Positions 19,012-30,340 of a DNA stretch of 64,000 nucleotides are shown here, in pieces. A program made the position numbers and the translations under genes. Source of the DNA: Sepiola atlantica (taxonomy: Eukaryota > Mollusca > Cephalopoda > Sepiida > Sepiolidae); assembly GCA_963556195.1 (NCBI GenBank), contig OY744532.1, positions 104,757,083 to 104,821,082 on the forward strand, written 5' to 3'. Below the pieces are notes generated by a model that was not told where the DNA came from, made no database searches, and worked only from the letters and a program-made list of their open reading frames with translations. Each line of letters begins with the position of its first letter. Position 1 is the stretch's first letter.

Positions 19012-19325
19012 CTAGCGGGGCTACCCGGCGTTGCTCGGGGTCATAAAAACATATAATTGAGGAGAAATCGCGTGTGTAACATCTTTATATTCAAACTTCT
19101 ATTCCCCCCCTCCTCTATAGCCGTCTATTTATCTTTCTACCTTTCTCTTCCCTGGTCGCCCCATTTCACCGCTTCTTTTTAATTTTGCCTTTTGGGAAGG
19201 CTGCTTCTTCCCCACCATTTCTCCTACGTTGCCCAGGGCAATAGTATGACATATTTCTATAAAAAGTACCACCTCTATCTGCGCTTTCTATATAGGTACT
19301 TATCTCCGCTCCGGTATTCATACTA
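19012..19325 (+). repeat. CTAGCGGGG module, copy 2
   Basis: Same landmark order as copy 1 at 6638, but followed by the 35-bp minisatellite. Non-coding. Confidence 0.85.
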
Positions 19326-19560
19326 TATACGTATGTATCGCCACCGTGGTGTGCAGACTATATACGTACCTATCGTCGCCCCAGTGAAAATACTATATAC
19401 GTACCTATTGCCGCCCCGGTGCATATACTATATAAGTACCCATTGCTGCCCCTGTATGCATGGTATATACGTACCTATCGTTGTCCCGGTGTAAATGCTA
19501 CATACGTACCTATTGCTGGCCCGGTCCAATGCTACATATGTTCCTATCGCAGCCCCAGTA
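19325..19560 (+). repeat. 35-bp minisatellite (block 1)
   Basis: About seven units of 35 bp with CGTACCTATCGCCGCCCC, GGTGCGCATAC and TATATA. It grades at about 19558 into the 179-bp satellite. Confidence 0.9.
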
Positions 19561-22500
19561 CTTTCAAAATTGAGAACGCCTCCTGAGAACTACTGAAATC
19601 ACTTAGGTATCCTCCCTCCTTTTTATCTGCAAAATAGTCCAAATTAGAACGAAGATGGCGTTAAAATATTTTCCATCAAGGATATTGAGCACTTTTCTCC
19701 CGGACAACGCCGAGTACTTTGAAAATAAAGGAGGCCTTATGAGCACTACTGAAAAAACTCTTATCGATTCCCCCATCCTTTTCAGCGTAGATGCTGTTAA
19801 AATATTATCCAAACCTATCACTACAGTAGCTCTATCTAGGACATTGAGCACTTTTATCCCGGACAACGCCGAGTACTTTGAAAATCAAGGAGTTCTCCTG
19901 AGCACTACTGAAATCACTTAGGTATTCTCCCTCCTTTTCATCTTCAAAAAAGTCCAAAGGAGAACGAAGATGACGTGTAAATATTTTTCAAACCTATCAC
20001 TACAGTAGCTCTAGCTAAGATATTGAGCACTTTTCTCCCGGACAGCGCCGAGTAATTTAAAAATCTAGGAGGTCTCCTGGGCACTACTGAAATCACTCTT
20101 ACGGATTACCCCATCCTTGTCAGCTAGATGCAGTTAAAATATTATCCAAACCTATCACTACAGAAGCTCTATCTAAGACATTGAGCACTTTTCCCCACGG
20201 ACAACCCAGAGTACTTTCAAAATTCAAGGACGCCTCCTGAGCACTACTGAAATCATTTAGGTATCCTCCCTCCTTTTCATCTGCAAAATAGTCCAAAGGA
20301 GAACGAAGATGGCGTAAAAATATTTTCCAAACCTATCAGTACAGTAGCTCTATCTAAGATATTGAGCACTTTTATCCCGGACAACGCCGAGTACTTTGAA
20401 AATCAAAGAAGGCCTCCTGAGCACTACTGAAATCACTTACGTATCCTCCCTCCTTTTCATCTCCAAAATAGTCCTAAGGGGTACGAAGATGGCGTTAAAA
20501 TATTTTCATAACATATCAATACAGTAGCTCTATCTAGGATATTGAGCACTTTTCTCCCGGACAACGCTGACTACTTTGAAAATCAAGGAGTCCTCCTGAG
20601 CACTTCTTAAATCACTCTTATCGATTCCCCCATCATTTTCAGCGTAGATTGTTAAAATATTATCCAAACCTATCACTACAGTAGCTCTATCTAGGACATT
20701 GAGCATTTTTCTCCCAGACAACACCGAGTACTTTGAAAATTAAGGAGGCATCCTGAGCACTAATTAAATCACTCTTATCGATTCCGCCATCTTTTTAAGC
20801 GTAACTGCTGTTAGAATATTATTTAAAATTATCACTACAGTAGCTCTATCTAGGACGTTGAGCACTTTTCTCTTGGACAACGCCTAGTACTGCGAAAATA
20901 TAGGACGCCTCCTGAGCACTACTGAAATCACTTAGGTATCCTCCCTTCTTTTGATCTGCAAAATAGTCCAAAGGGGAACGAAGATTGCGTGAAAATATTT
21001 TCCAAACCTATCACTACAGTAGCTTTATAGGATATTGAGCAGTTTTCTCTCGGACAACGCCGACTGCTTTGAAAATCAAGGAGGCCTCATGAGCACTACT
21101 GAAATAACTCTTATCGATTACCCCATCCTTTTCAGCGTAGATGCTGTTAAAATATTATCCAAAATTATCACTACAGTAGCTCTATCTAGGACATTGAGCA
21201 CTTTTATCCCTGACAACGCCGAGTACTATGAAAATCAAGGAGGCCTCTGTAGCACTACTGAAATCACTTAGGTATCCTCCCTCCTTTTCATCTGCAAAAT
21301 AGTCCAAAAGGGACTGAAGATGGCGTTAAAATATTTTCAAAACCTATCACTACAGTAGCTCTATCTAGGATATTGAGCACTTTTATCCCGGACAACGCCG
21401 AGTACTTTGAAAATCAAGGAGGCCTCATGAGCACTAATGAAATCACTCTTATTGATTCCCCCATCCTTTTCAGCGTAGATGCTGCTAAAATATTATCCAA
21501 ACCTATCACTACAGTAGCTCTATCTAGGATATTGAGAACTTTTCTCCCGGACAACGCCGAGTACTTTGAATATCTAGGACCCCTCCTGAGCACTACTGAA
21601 ATTATTTAGGTATTCCCCCTCCTTTTCATCTGCAAAATACTCCAAAGGGGAACGAAGATGGCGTTAAAATATTTTCTAAACCTATCACTACAGTAGCTCT
21701 ATCTAAGACATTGAGCACTTTTCTCCCGGACAACGCCGAGTACTTTTAAAGTCAAAGAGGCCTCCTGAGCACTACTGAAATCACTTAGATATCCTCCCTC
21801 TTTTTCATCTGCAAAATAGTCTAAAGGGGAACGAAGATTGCGTTAAAATATTTTCCAAACCTATCACTACAGTAGCTCTATCTAAGATATTGAGCACTTT
21901 TCTCCCAGACAACGCCGACATCTTTGAAAATCAAGGAGGCCTCATGAGCACTAAAGAAATCACTCTTATTGATTCCCTCATTTTTTTCAGCGTAGATGCT
22001 GTTAAAATATTATCTAAACCTATTACTACAGTAGCTCTATCTAGGATATTGAGCACTTTTCTCCCGGACAACGACGAGTACTTTGAAAGTCAAGGAGGCC
22101 TCCTGAGCACTACTGAAATCACTTAGGTATCCTCTCTCCTTTTCATCTGCAAATTAGTCCAAAGGGGAACGAAGATGGCGTTAAAATATTTTCCAAATCT
22201 ATCACTACAGTAGCTCTATCTAGGATATTGAGCACTTTTCTCCCGGACAACGCCGAGTACTTTGAAAATCAAGCATGGTTCCTGAGCACTACTGAAATTA
22301 CTCTTGTCAATTCCCCTATCATTTTCAGCGTAGATTCTGTTTAAATATTATCCAAACCTATCACTGCAGTAGCTCTATTTAGGACATTGAGCACTTTTAT
22401 CCCGGACAACGCCGAGTACTTTGAAAATCAAGGAGTTCTCCTGAGCACTACTGAAATCACTTAGGTATTCTCCCTCCTTTTCATTTGCAAAATAGTCCAC

Positions 22501-24690
22501 AGCGGAACGAAGATGGCGTTAAAATATTTTCCAAACCTATCACTACAGTAGCTCTATCTAGGATATTGAGCATTTTCTCCCGGACAACGCTGACTACTTT
22601 GAAAATCAAGAAGGTCTCATGATCACTAATGCAATCACTCTTATTGATTCCCTAATCCTTTTCAGCGTAGATGCTGTTAAAATATTTTCCAAACCTATCA
22701 CTACAGTAGCTCTATCTAAGATATTGAGCACTTTTCTCCCGGACAACGCCGAGTAATTTGAAAATCAAGGAGGCCCAATTAGCACTACTGAAATAACTCT
22801 TATCGATTTCCCCATCATTTTCAGCGTAGATGCTGTTAAAATATTATCCAAACCTATCACTACAGTAGCGATATCTAGGACATTGAGCATTTTTCTCCCA
22901 GACAACGCCGAGTACTATGAAAATCAATGAGTTCTCCGGAGCACTACTGAAATCACTTAGGTATCCTCCCTCCTTTTCATCTGCAAAATAGTCTAAAGGG
23001 GAACGAAGATGGCGTTAAAATATTTTCCAAACATATCACTACAGTAGCTCTATTTAGGATATTGAGCACTTTTCTCCCAGACAACGCCGACTACTTTGAA
23101 AATCAAGGAGGCCTCATGAGCACTAATGAAATCACTCTTATTTATTCCCCCATTTTTTTCAGCGTAGATGCTGTTAAAATATTATCCACACTTATTAGTA
23201 CAGTAGCTCTATCTAGGATATTGAGTACTTTTCTCCCGGACAACGCCGACTACTTTGAAAATCAAGGAGGCTCCCTGAGCACTACGGAAATTACTCTTGT
23301 CGATTCCCCCATCATTTTCAGCGTAGATTCTGTTAAAATATTATCCAACCCTATCACTGCAGTAGCTCTATCTAGGACATTGAGCACTTTTATCCCGGAC
23401 AACGCCGAGTACTTTAAAAGTCAAGGAGGCCTCCTGAGCACTACTGAAATCACTTAGATATCCTCCCTCCTTTTCATCTCCAAAATAGTCCAAATGGGGA
23501 ACGAAGATGACGTTAAAATATTTTCCAAACCTATCACTACAGTAGCTCTATCTAAGATATTGAGCACTTTTCTCCCGGACAACGCCGAGTACTGTGAAAA
23601 TATAGGACGCCTCCATAGCACTACTGAAATCACTTAGGTATTCTCCCTTCTATTGATTTGCCAAATAGTCTAAACGGGAACGAATGTTGTGTTAAAATAT
23701 TTTCAAAACCTATCACTACAGTAGCTCTATCTAGGATATTGAGCACTTTTCTCCCGGACAACACCGACTACTATAAAATCAAGGAGGCTTAATGAGCACT
23801 AATGAAATCACTCTTATTGATTCCCTCATTGTTTTTCAGTGTAGATGCTGTTAAAATATTATCCAAACCTATCACTACAGTAGCTCTATCTAGGAAATCG
23901 AGCACTTTTCTCCCGGACAACGCCGAGTACTTTAAAAATCAAGGAAGCCTCCTGAGCACTACTTAAATCACTTGGGTATCCTTCCTTCATTTTCATCTGC
24001 AAAACAGTCTAAAGGGGAACGAAGATGGCGTTAAAATATTTTCAAAACCTATCACAACAGTAGCTCTATCTAGGATATTGAGCACTTTTCTCCCGGACAG
24101 CGCCGAGTACTTCGATAATCAAGGAGGCCTCCTGAGCACTACTTAAATTACTCTTATTGATGATCCTATCCTTTTCAGCGTAGATGCTGTTAAACGATTA
24201 TCCAAACCTATCACTACTGTAGCTCTATCTAGGATATTGAGCACTTTTCTCCCGGACAACGCCGAGTACTTTGAAAATTAAGGAGGCCTCCTGAGCACTA
24301 CTGAAATCACTTAGGTATCGCCCCTCGTTTTCATCTGCAAAATAGTCCAAAGGGGAACGAAGATGGCGTTAAAATATTTTCAAAACCTATCACTACAGTA
24401 GCTCTATCTAGAATATTGAGCACTTTTCTCCCGGACAACGCCGAGTACTTTGAAAATCAAGGAGGCCTCCTGAGCACTACTGAAATCACTTAGGTATCCT
24501 CTCTTCTTTTCATCTGCAAAATAGTCCAAAGGAGAACGAAGATGGCGTTAAAATATTTTCAAAACCTATCACTACAGTAGCTCTATCTAGGATATTGAGC
24601 AGTTTTCTCCCAGACAACGCCGAGTATTTAAAAAATCAAGGAGGCTTCTGGAGCACTAATGAAATCACTCTAACCGATCCCCCCCCCGCT
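19560..24690 (+). repeat. 179/159-bp satellite array (block 2)
   Basis: About 30 tandem units of two interspersed types. The 179-bp type carries CACTTAGGTATCCTCCCTCC and CCAAAGGGGAACGAAGATGG between CTACTGAAATCA and GTTAAAATATT. The 159-bp type carries CTCTTATCGATTCCCCCATC and TTTTCAGCGTAGATGCTG there instead. The rest is common. The 159-bp type is 53 codons long and stop-free on the plus strand, so 78- to 131-residue open frames appear where it occurs. The array ends in a C-run near 24685, as block 1 does. Confidence 0.95.
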
Positions 24691-24721
24691 TTTCATTTGC
24701 AAAATAGTCCAAAGAGAAACG

Positions 24722-24914
24722 TAGATGCTGTTATTCGGCATTCCTCTGTAGGGGCGCCTCAGGCAGTAAGCAATAAACCTATTTCTCCCCAAAGAGGGGA
24801 GGCAAAGCCTGGGAGTGTGGACCTCCTAGAACTGCACATGACAAACTCATAGACCGGCGGAATGAAGCCCCGATGACCAAGACGATACCAGTTTATGTGG
24901 TGCAGTATCCATCG
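24722..24914 (-). repeat. U2-joined structured repeat (family B), copy 2
   Basis: Nearly the same as 9935-10131, in the same inverted orientation between the 179-bp satellite and an inverted U2 stub. Confidence 0.85.
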
Positions 24915-24955
24915 GAACAGATACTACACCTTGATATTACCCAAAAGAAGTGAAT
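24915..24955 (-). pseudogene. U2 snRNA 5' end, inverted (truncated), copy 2
   Basis: On the minus strand the sequence reads ATTCACTTCTTTTGG, GTAATATCAAGG and TGTAGTATCTGTTC, then joins family B. It keeps the full junction through nucleotide 45 but has a substitution in GGCTAAGATC. Confidence 0.8.
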
Positions 24956-25230
24956 TAATGTAATTTTCAGTTTAAAAAAATGGCGTCGTAAAGCTATGTT
25001 GAATTAGAGAAAAACGGCCTGGGGGAGTCGAAATTTCAGTGTTGATATTCAAAACTTATGTAATAATTTTTTAAATAGTATTATACAATGTTTGGTGAAA
25101 GAAAATCATAGTTATAATTACTTGTTAATTTATTAATGTAATTTAAACAGTGTATAGTGGATAGACCGCTGTACTGTCGTAGATTCGTTATAAATACCGA
25201 TGGAAATATTTCTTAAAAATTACAAATTTC
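24956..25230. promoter_or_regulatory. Spacer between divergent U2 ends, copy 2
   Basis: Homologous to 10169-10412. The forward-side AGTGGATAGACCGCTGT and TATAAATACC are kept. The reverse-side motif is AGGCCG. The small open frame is closed by an early TAA. Confidence 0.55.
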
Positions 25231-25338
25231 GGATGCTTTCTGGCCTTCATCTGTAGATAAAGATGAGGGTTGTCCGAAGGAACTCACCTGCCTAAATAAA
25301 CTGGCCTTTTGGCTAAGATCAAAGTGTAGTATCTGTTC
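25231..25338 (+). pseudogene. U2 snRNA 5' end split by a 57-bp insertion
   Basis: A U2-like start (ATGCTTTCTGGCCTT, 25232-25246) is followed by foreign sequence with CATCTGTAGATAAAGATG. GGCCTTTTGGCTAAGATC then resumes at 25303, followed by AAAGTGTAGTATCTGTTC to 25338. GGCCTT is duplicated on both sides, as an insertion or patch event would leave. Confidence 0.7.
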
Positions 25339-25499
25339 TCGGCATTTTTGCCTTGAGATCAAGTGTATTATCTAGTCCTATCCGATAGGTGTCGATTTTA
25401 CACTGTCGAATCAAAAATCAGATTATCATTTTATTTTTTAATCCCTTTTCCTTTTGGGCATTTCTTCTCCCCTAAAGTACAGGCTAATACGCTCCCCGA
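25339..25499 (+). repeat. Sequence joined to U2 at nucleotide 45, containing a second U2-like segment
   Basis: After the U2 stub, GAGATCAAGTGTATTATCT resembles the U2 branch-site region again, followed by AGTCCTATCCGATAGGTGTC. The same sequence follows the stub at 54273. It leads into the 51-bp minisatellite and holds no ORF. It may be the leader of another U2-inserting family or a deleted derivative. Confidence 0.6.
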
Positions 25500-26235
25500 A
25501 GATTACTCATACTCCTCCCCTCCCCTGAATTTCACCTGAGGCGTTCACACTGATACTCCACCTCCCCAAGTTTCGCCTGAGGCGCCCCATCGTCGAATAC
25601 CGATCTCCCCCAGATTTCGCCTGAGGCGCTCATACCGGCGAATTCCGACATTCCCCCCATCCCCAGATTTGGCCTGAGGCGCTCACACCGCCAAATGCCG
25701 ACACACCTCCCCAAATTTCGCCTGAGGCGCTCATACCGGCGAATCCACCTCCCCAACGCCGAATGCCGACACTCCTCCTCCCCAGATTTCACCTGAGGTG
25801 CTCATACCGGAGAATGCTGACATTCCCCCTCCCCAGATTTGGCCTGAGGCGCTCATACCAACGAATGCCGACATTCCCCCTCCCCAGATTTGGCCTGAGG
25901 CGCTCATACCGCCGAATGCCGACATTCCCCCTCCCCAGATTTGGCCTGAGGCGCTCATACCGCCGAATGCCGACATTCCCCCTCCCCAGATTTGGCCTGA
26001 GGCACCCCACCGCCGAATGCCGACATTCCCCCTCCCCAGATTTACCGCCGAATGCCGACACTCCCCCTCCCCCAAATTTCGCCTGAGGCGCTCATACCGG
26101 CGAATGCCGACACTCCCCCTCCCCAAAATTTGGCCTGAGGCGCCCCACCGTCGAATGCCGACACTCCCTCTCCCCAGACTTGGCCTGTGGCGCTCACATC
26201 GGTGAATGCCGACATCCCCCCCCCTATTTGGCCTG
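25500..26235 (+). repeat. 51-bp minisatellite (block 2)
   Basis: About 14 units, the most regular ones (25863, 25914, 25965) exactly 51 bp apart. Because 51 is divisible by three, both strands show 17-residue peptide repeats that I do not regard as genes. Confidence 0.93.
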
Positions 26236-26669
26236 AAAGGAGGAGGTAATGCCTGGAAGTATTATATCAGGATAACGGAAGGCCATAGTGAGGAAGGGAG
26301 GGGGAAAGAAGTATTAGCGTCTATTAATAATTAAGAAAGAAAGGTAGAAAGGGTGGGAGTGAGAGGAAAATAAGAAAGAAAGGAAAAAAAATGGTTGTAG
26401 TGTGAGTGAATTTCCTCCCGCCACTCCCTTACTCTGACGTCATATCTAGTTTATCGTGACTTTGCATTATTTTTTTTCTCAAATTAGTATAAATAACGTT
26501 GAAAAATGGAGTTAAAAGCCACCCCCCATTGGAGAAAAGTGCTCAGTCGACCTCGGAAGAGTCAATTTTTTTTTTTCCGGTTCCGAGATATTACACGCGT
26601 CTGGGCTGGCCGGTCGGAATGATGTCACCCGTGTGACCGTGTGTTGGGTACTTTCGGAGGAGAAGACCA
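26236..26669 (+). repeat. Conserved spacer, copy 2
   Basis: Closely matches 18501-18927, including GTGCTCAGTCGACC and GATGTCACCCGTGTGACCG. Confidence 0.85.
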
Positions 26670-26720
26670 GCATACATACATACATACATACATACATCCA
26701 TACATACATACATCCATACA
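26670..26720. repeat. (CATA)n microsatellite
   Basis: CATA repeats with two CATC variants, followed by CAGACAGGTGACG. Confidence 0.96.
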
Positions 26721-26744
26721 GACAGGTGACGTTTATATAATAGA

Positions 26745-27045
26745 CTAGCGGGGCTACCCGGCGTTGCTCGGGGTCATAAAGACATAATTGAAGAAAAATC
26801 GCGTGTGTAACATCTTTATATTCAAACTTCTATTTCTCCCCCTCCTCTGTAGCCGTCTCTTCATCTTTCTACCTTTCTCTTCCCTGGTCGCCCCATTTCA
26901 CCGCTACTTTCTAATTTTGCCTTATGCGAAAGTTGATTCTTCCTCACCATTTCTCCTACGTTGCGCAGGGCAATAGCATGACATATTTCTATAAAAAGTA
27001 CCACATCTATCTGCGCCTTCTATATAGGTACTTATGTCCGCCCCG
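26745..27045 (+). repeat. CTAGCGGGG module, copy 3
   Basis: Same landmarks as copy 1; runs into the 35-bp minisatellite. Confidence 0.85.
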
Positions 27046-27625
27046 GTGTTCATACTTTATACATATCTATCGCCACCCCGGTGCACATACAATATACGTA
27101 CCTATCGCCGCCCCAGGCAGATACTATATAAGTACCTATTGCCGCCCCTATATGCATACTAAATAAGTACTTATCACCGCCCCAGTGCGAATGCTGCATA
27201 CGTACCTATTGCCGCCCCGTCGCGAATGATACATACGTACCTATCGCCGCCCCGGTGCAAATGCTAAATACGTCACTATTGCCGGCCTGATGCGAATGCT
27301 AAATATGTTCCTATCGCCGCTCCGGTGCGCGTGCTAAATACGTACCTATCGTCGCCCTGGTGTGCGTGCTATACACGTACTGATCGCCGCCCAGCGCATG
27401 CTAAATATATACCTATAACCGCCCTGGTGTGCATTCTATATACATACTTACTGCCATTCCTGTGCACATGCTATATAGTACCTATCGCCACCTCTATGCA
27501 CTACTATACACGTACCTATTGCCACCCTGGTTCACATACTATATATATACCTATCGCCGGCCCGGTGCGCATACTATATTCGTATCTATCGCCGCCCCGG
27601 TGTGCATACTATATATTTTCCTACG
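27045..27625 (+). repeat. 35-bp minisatellite (block 2)
   Basis: About 16 units of about 35 bp with CCTATCGCCGCCCCGGTG and ATACTATATA; adjacent CTAT starts at 27206 and 27241 fix the period. Confidence 0.92.
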
Positions 27626-29630
27626 AAACATTTTAAGTTAAAAAAACAAAAAAACTTTCGCCCGACCCCCTAAAAAGTTTGGCCTGACCCCTACAATTTT
27701 CCTCGACCCCTAATATCTCAAGCCGCACCCTCCAATTTTGTTTTACTCTCCCCCAACCCTGAGAAACATTTTGAGTTCAAAACAAAAAAAATTAAAAAAA
27801 CTAACTTGACCCCTAAAAAGTTCGGTCTGACCCCTAAAATTTTCCGTGACACCTCAACCTCTCCAGCCCCCCACATCCTAACTTGTTTTTCACTCTCCCA
27901 AACCCTGAGAAATATTTTGAGTTCAAAACATAAAAAAATAAAAAAATTTAGCCTGACCATTAAAAGGTTCGGCCTGACCCTTAAAATTTTCCCCCCCACT
28001 CAATCTCTCCAGCCCTAATTTTTAACTCTCCCCCAACCCTGAGAAATATTTTGACTTACAAAACCAAAAAAAACCCAAAAAGTTTGGCCTGACCCCTAAA
28101 ATTTTCCCCGACCTCTCATTCTCTCCAGCCCCCCAGCCCAACTAATTTTTAACTCTCCCCCAACCATGAGAAACATTTTGAGTTCAAAACAAAAAAAAAA
28201 ATTTTAAAATTGGCCTAACCCGTAAAAAGTTCGGCCTGACCCCTAAAATTTTCCCCGACCCCTCAATCTCTCCAGCCCCCTAATTTTTAACTCTCCCCCA
28301 ACCCTGAGAAATATTTTGAGTTCAAAACAAAATCAAAAAAAATTTGGCCTGACCCCTAAAACGTTTGGCAAGACCCCTAAAATTTTCCCCGACCCTTCAA
28401 TCTCTCTAGCCCCCTAATTTTTAACTCTCCCCCAATCATTAGTAATATTTTAAGTTCAAAACAAAAAAAAACAAAAATTTTTTGCCTGACCCCTAAAAAG
28501 TTTGGCCTGACCCCGTAAATTTACCCCGACCCCTCATTCTCTCCAGCCCCCCATCCCAACTAATTTTTAACTCTCCCCCAACCCTGAGAAATATTTTGAC
28601 TTCGAAACAAAAAAAAACAAAAAAATTTGGCCTGACCCCTAAAAAGTTTGGCCTGACCCCTAAAATTTTCCCCGACCCCTCAATCTCTCCAGCCCCCTAA
28701 TTTTTCACTCTCCCCCGACCCTGAGAAATATTTTGACTTTAAAACAAAAAAAATACTAAAAAATTTTGCCCTGAACCCTAAAAAGTTCCGCTTGACCCCT
28801 AAAATTTTCTCCGACACCTCAATCTCTCCAGCCCCCCATCCCAACTAATTTTTAACTCTCCCATAACCCTGAGAAATATTTTGAGTTCAAAACAAAATCA
28901 AAAAAAATTTGGCCTGACCCCTAAAAAGTTTTGCCTGACCCCTAAAATTTTGCCCGACCCTTCAATCTCTCTAGCCCCCTAATTTTTAACTCTCCCCCAA
29001 TCATGAGTAATATTTTAACTTCAAAACAAAAAAAAACAAAAAGTTTTTGCCTTACCCCTAAAAAGTTTGGCCTGACCCCTAAAATTTTCTCCGACCCCTC
29101 ATTCTTTCCAGTCCCCCATCCCAACTAATTTTTAACTGTCCCCCAACCTTGAGAAATATTTTGAGTTCAAAACAACAAAAAAAAAGAAAAAAAATTGGCC
29201 TGACCCCTAAAAAGTTCGGCCTGACCCCTAAAATTTACCCCGACCCCTCAATCTTTCCAGCCCCCTAATCTTTTACTCTCCCCTAACCCTGAGAAACATT
29301 TTGACATCGAAAAAAAAAAAAAAAAAAAAAATTTGGCCAGACCCCTAAAAAGTTCGGCCTGACCCCTAAAATTTTCCCGACCCCTCAATCTTTCCAGCTC
29401 CCCATCCCCACTAATTTTTTACTCTCCCCAACTCTGAGAAATATTTTGAGTTCAAAACAAAAAACAAAGAAAAAAATCTGGCCTGACCCCTAAAATGTTC
29501 GGCCTGGCCCCTAAAATTTTCCCTGACTCCTAAATCTCTCCAGCCTCTCATCCTAACTCATTTTTCACTCTCCCATAACCCTGAGAAATATTTTAAGTTC
29601 AAAAAAAGAAAAAAAATTTGGCCCGAAACA
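27626..29630 (+). repeat. 135-bp tandem array rich in CCTGACCCCTAAAA
   Basis: About 14 units of 126-150 bp, each with TTTGGCCTGACCCCTAAA, TTTTCCCCGACCCCTC, ATCTCTCCAGCCCCC, AACTCTCCCCCAACCCTGAG and a TTCAAAACAAAAA run. Length differences come mainly from the A-run and from skipped half-units. Short frames on the minus strand are by-products. TTTGGCCTGA is shared with the 51-bp minisatellite. Confidence 0.92.
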
Positions 29631-29845
29631 CCAATATTTCTAGGGACCGTTATACTTAAAAAGCACCAACATTCCTGGGGGGGGGGCGTCAAACTTTAGA
29701 AGCACCTATATTTCTACGGACTTATACTTTAGAAGCACCAACATTCCTGTAGACCGGTATACTTTAGAAGCACCAACATTCCTGGGGACCATTATACTTT
29801 AGAAGCACCAATATTTCTAGGGAGCGTTATACTTTAGAAGCACTT
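29631..29845 (+). repeat. 35-bp minisatellite with AGAAGCACC core
   Basis: About six units of the form TATACTTTAGAAGCACCAAC then ATTCCTGGGGACCGT. Related AGAAGCACC units occur at 52796-52970 and 56066-56730. Confidence 0.88.
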
Positions 29846-30340
29846 TACTTATTGAGACGTTATTTAATATGTATACAAATATTAGTGAAAACAGTAGTGG
29901 AGCATAATTATTCTCTTACTTTACTTATTGAGACGTTATTTAACATGTATACAAATATTAGTGAAAACAATGGCGGAGCATAATTATTTCTCTTCTTACT
30001 ATTCTTATTGAGACGTTATTTAATATCTATAACAATATTAGTGAAACAGTGGGGGAGCATAATTATTTCTCTTCTTACTTATTGAGACGTTATTTAACAT
30101 GTATAGAAATATTAGTGAAAACAATGGCGGAGCATAATTATTTCTTTTCTTACTTTACTTATTGAGACATTATTTAACATGTATACAAATATTAGTCAAA
30201 ACAATGGCTAAACATAATAATTTCTCTTCTTTCTTTACTTGTGTCGATGTTATTTAATATGTATACAAATATTAATGAAAACATTGGTGGAGCATAATTA
30301 TTTGTCTCCCTACTTTACTTATGTCGACGTTATTTAATAT
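29846..30340 (+). repeat. 80-bp tandem repeat, about seven copies
   Basis: ATTGAGACGTTATTTAA recurs at 29851, 29927, 30007, 30081, 30161, 30241 and 30321 (variants in the last two). Each unit also has TACAAATATTAGTGAAAACA and GGAGCATAATTATT. The last unit changes into the 21-bp satellite at about 30343. Confidence 0.93.
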
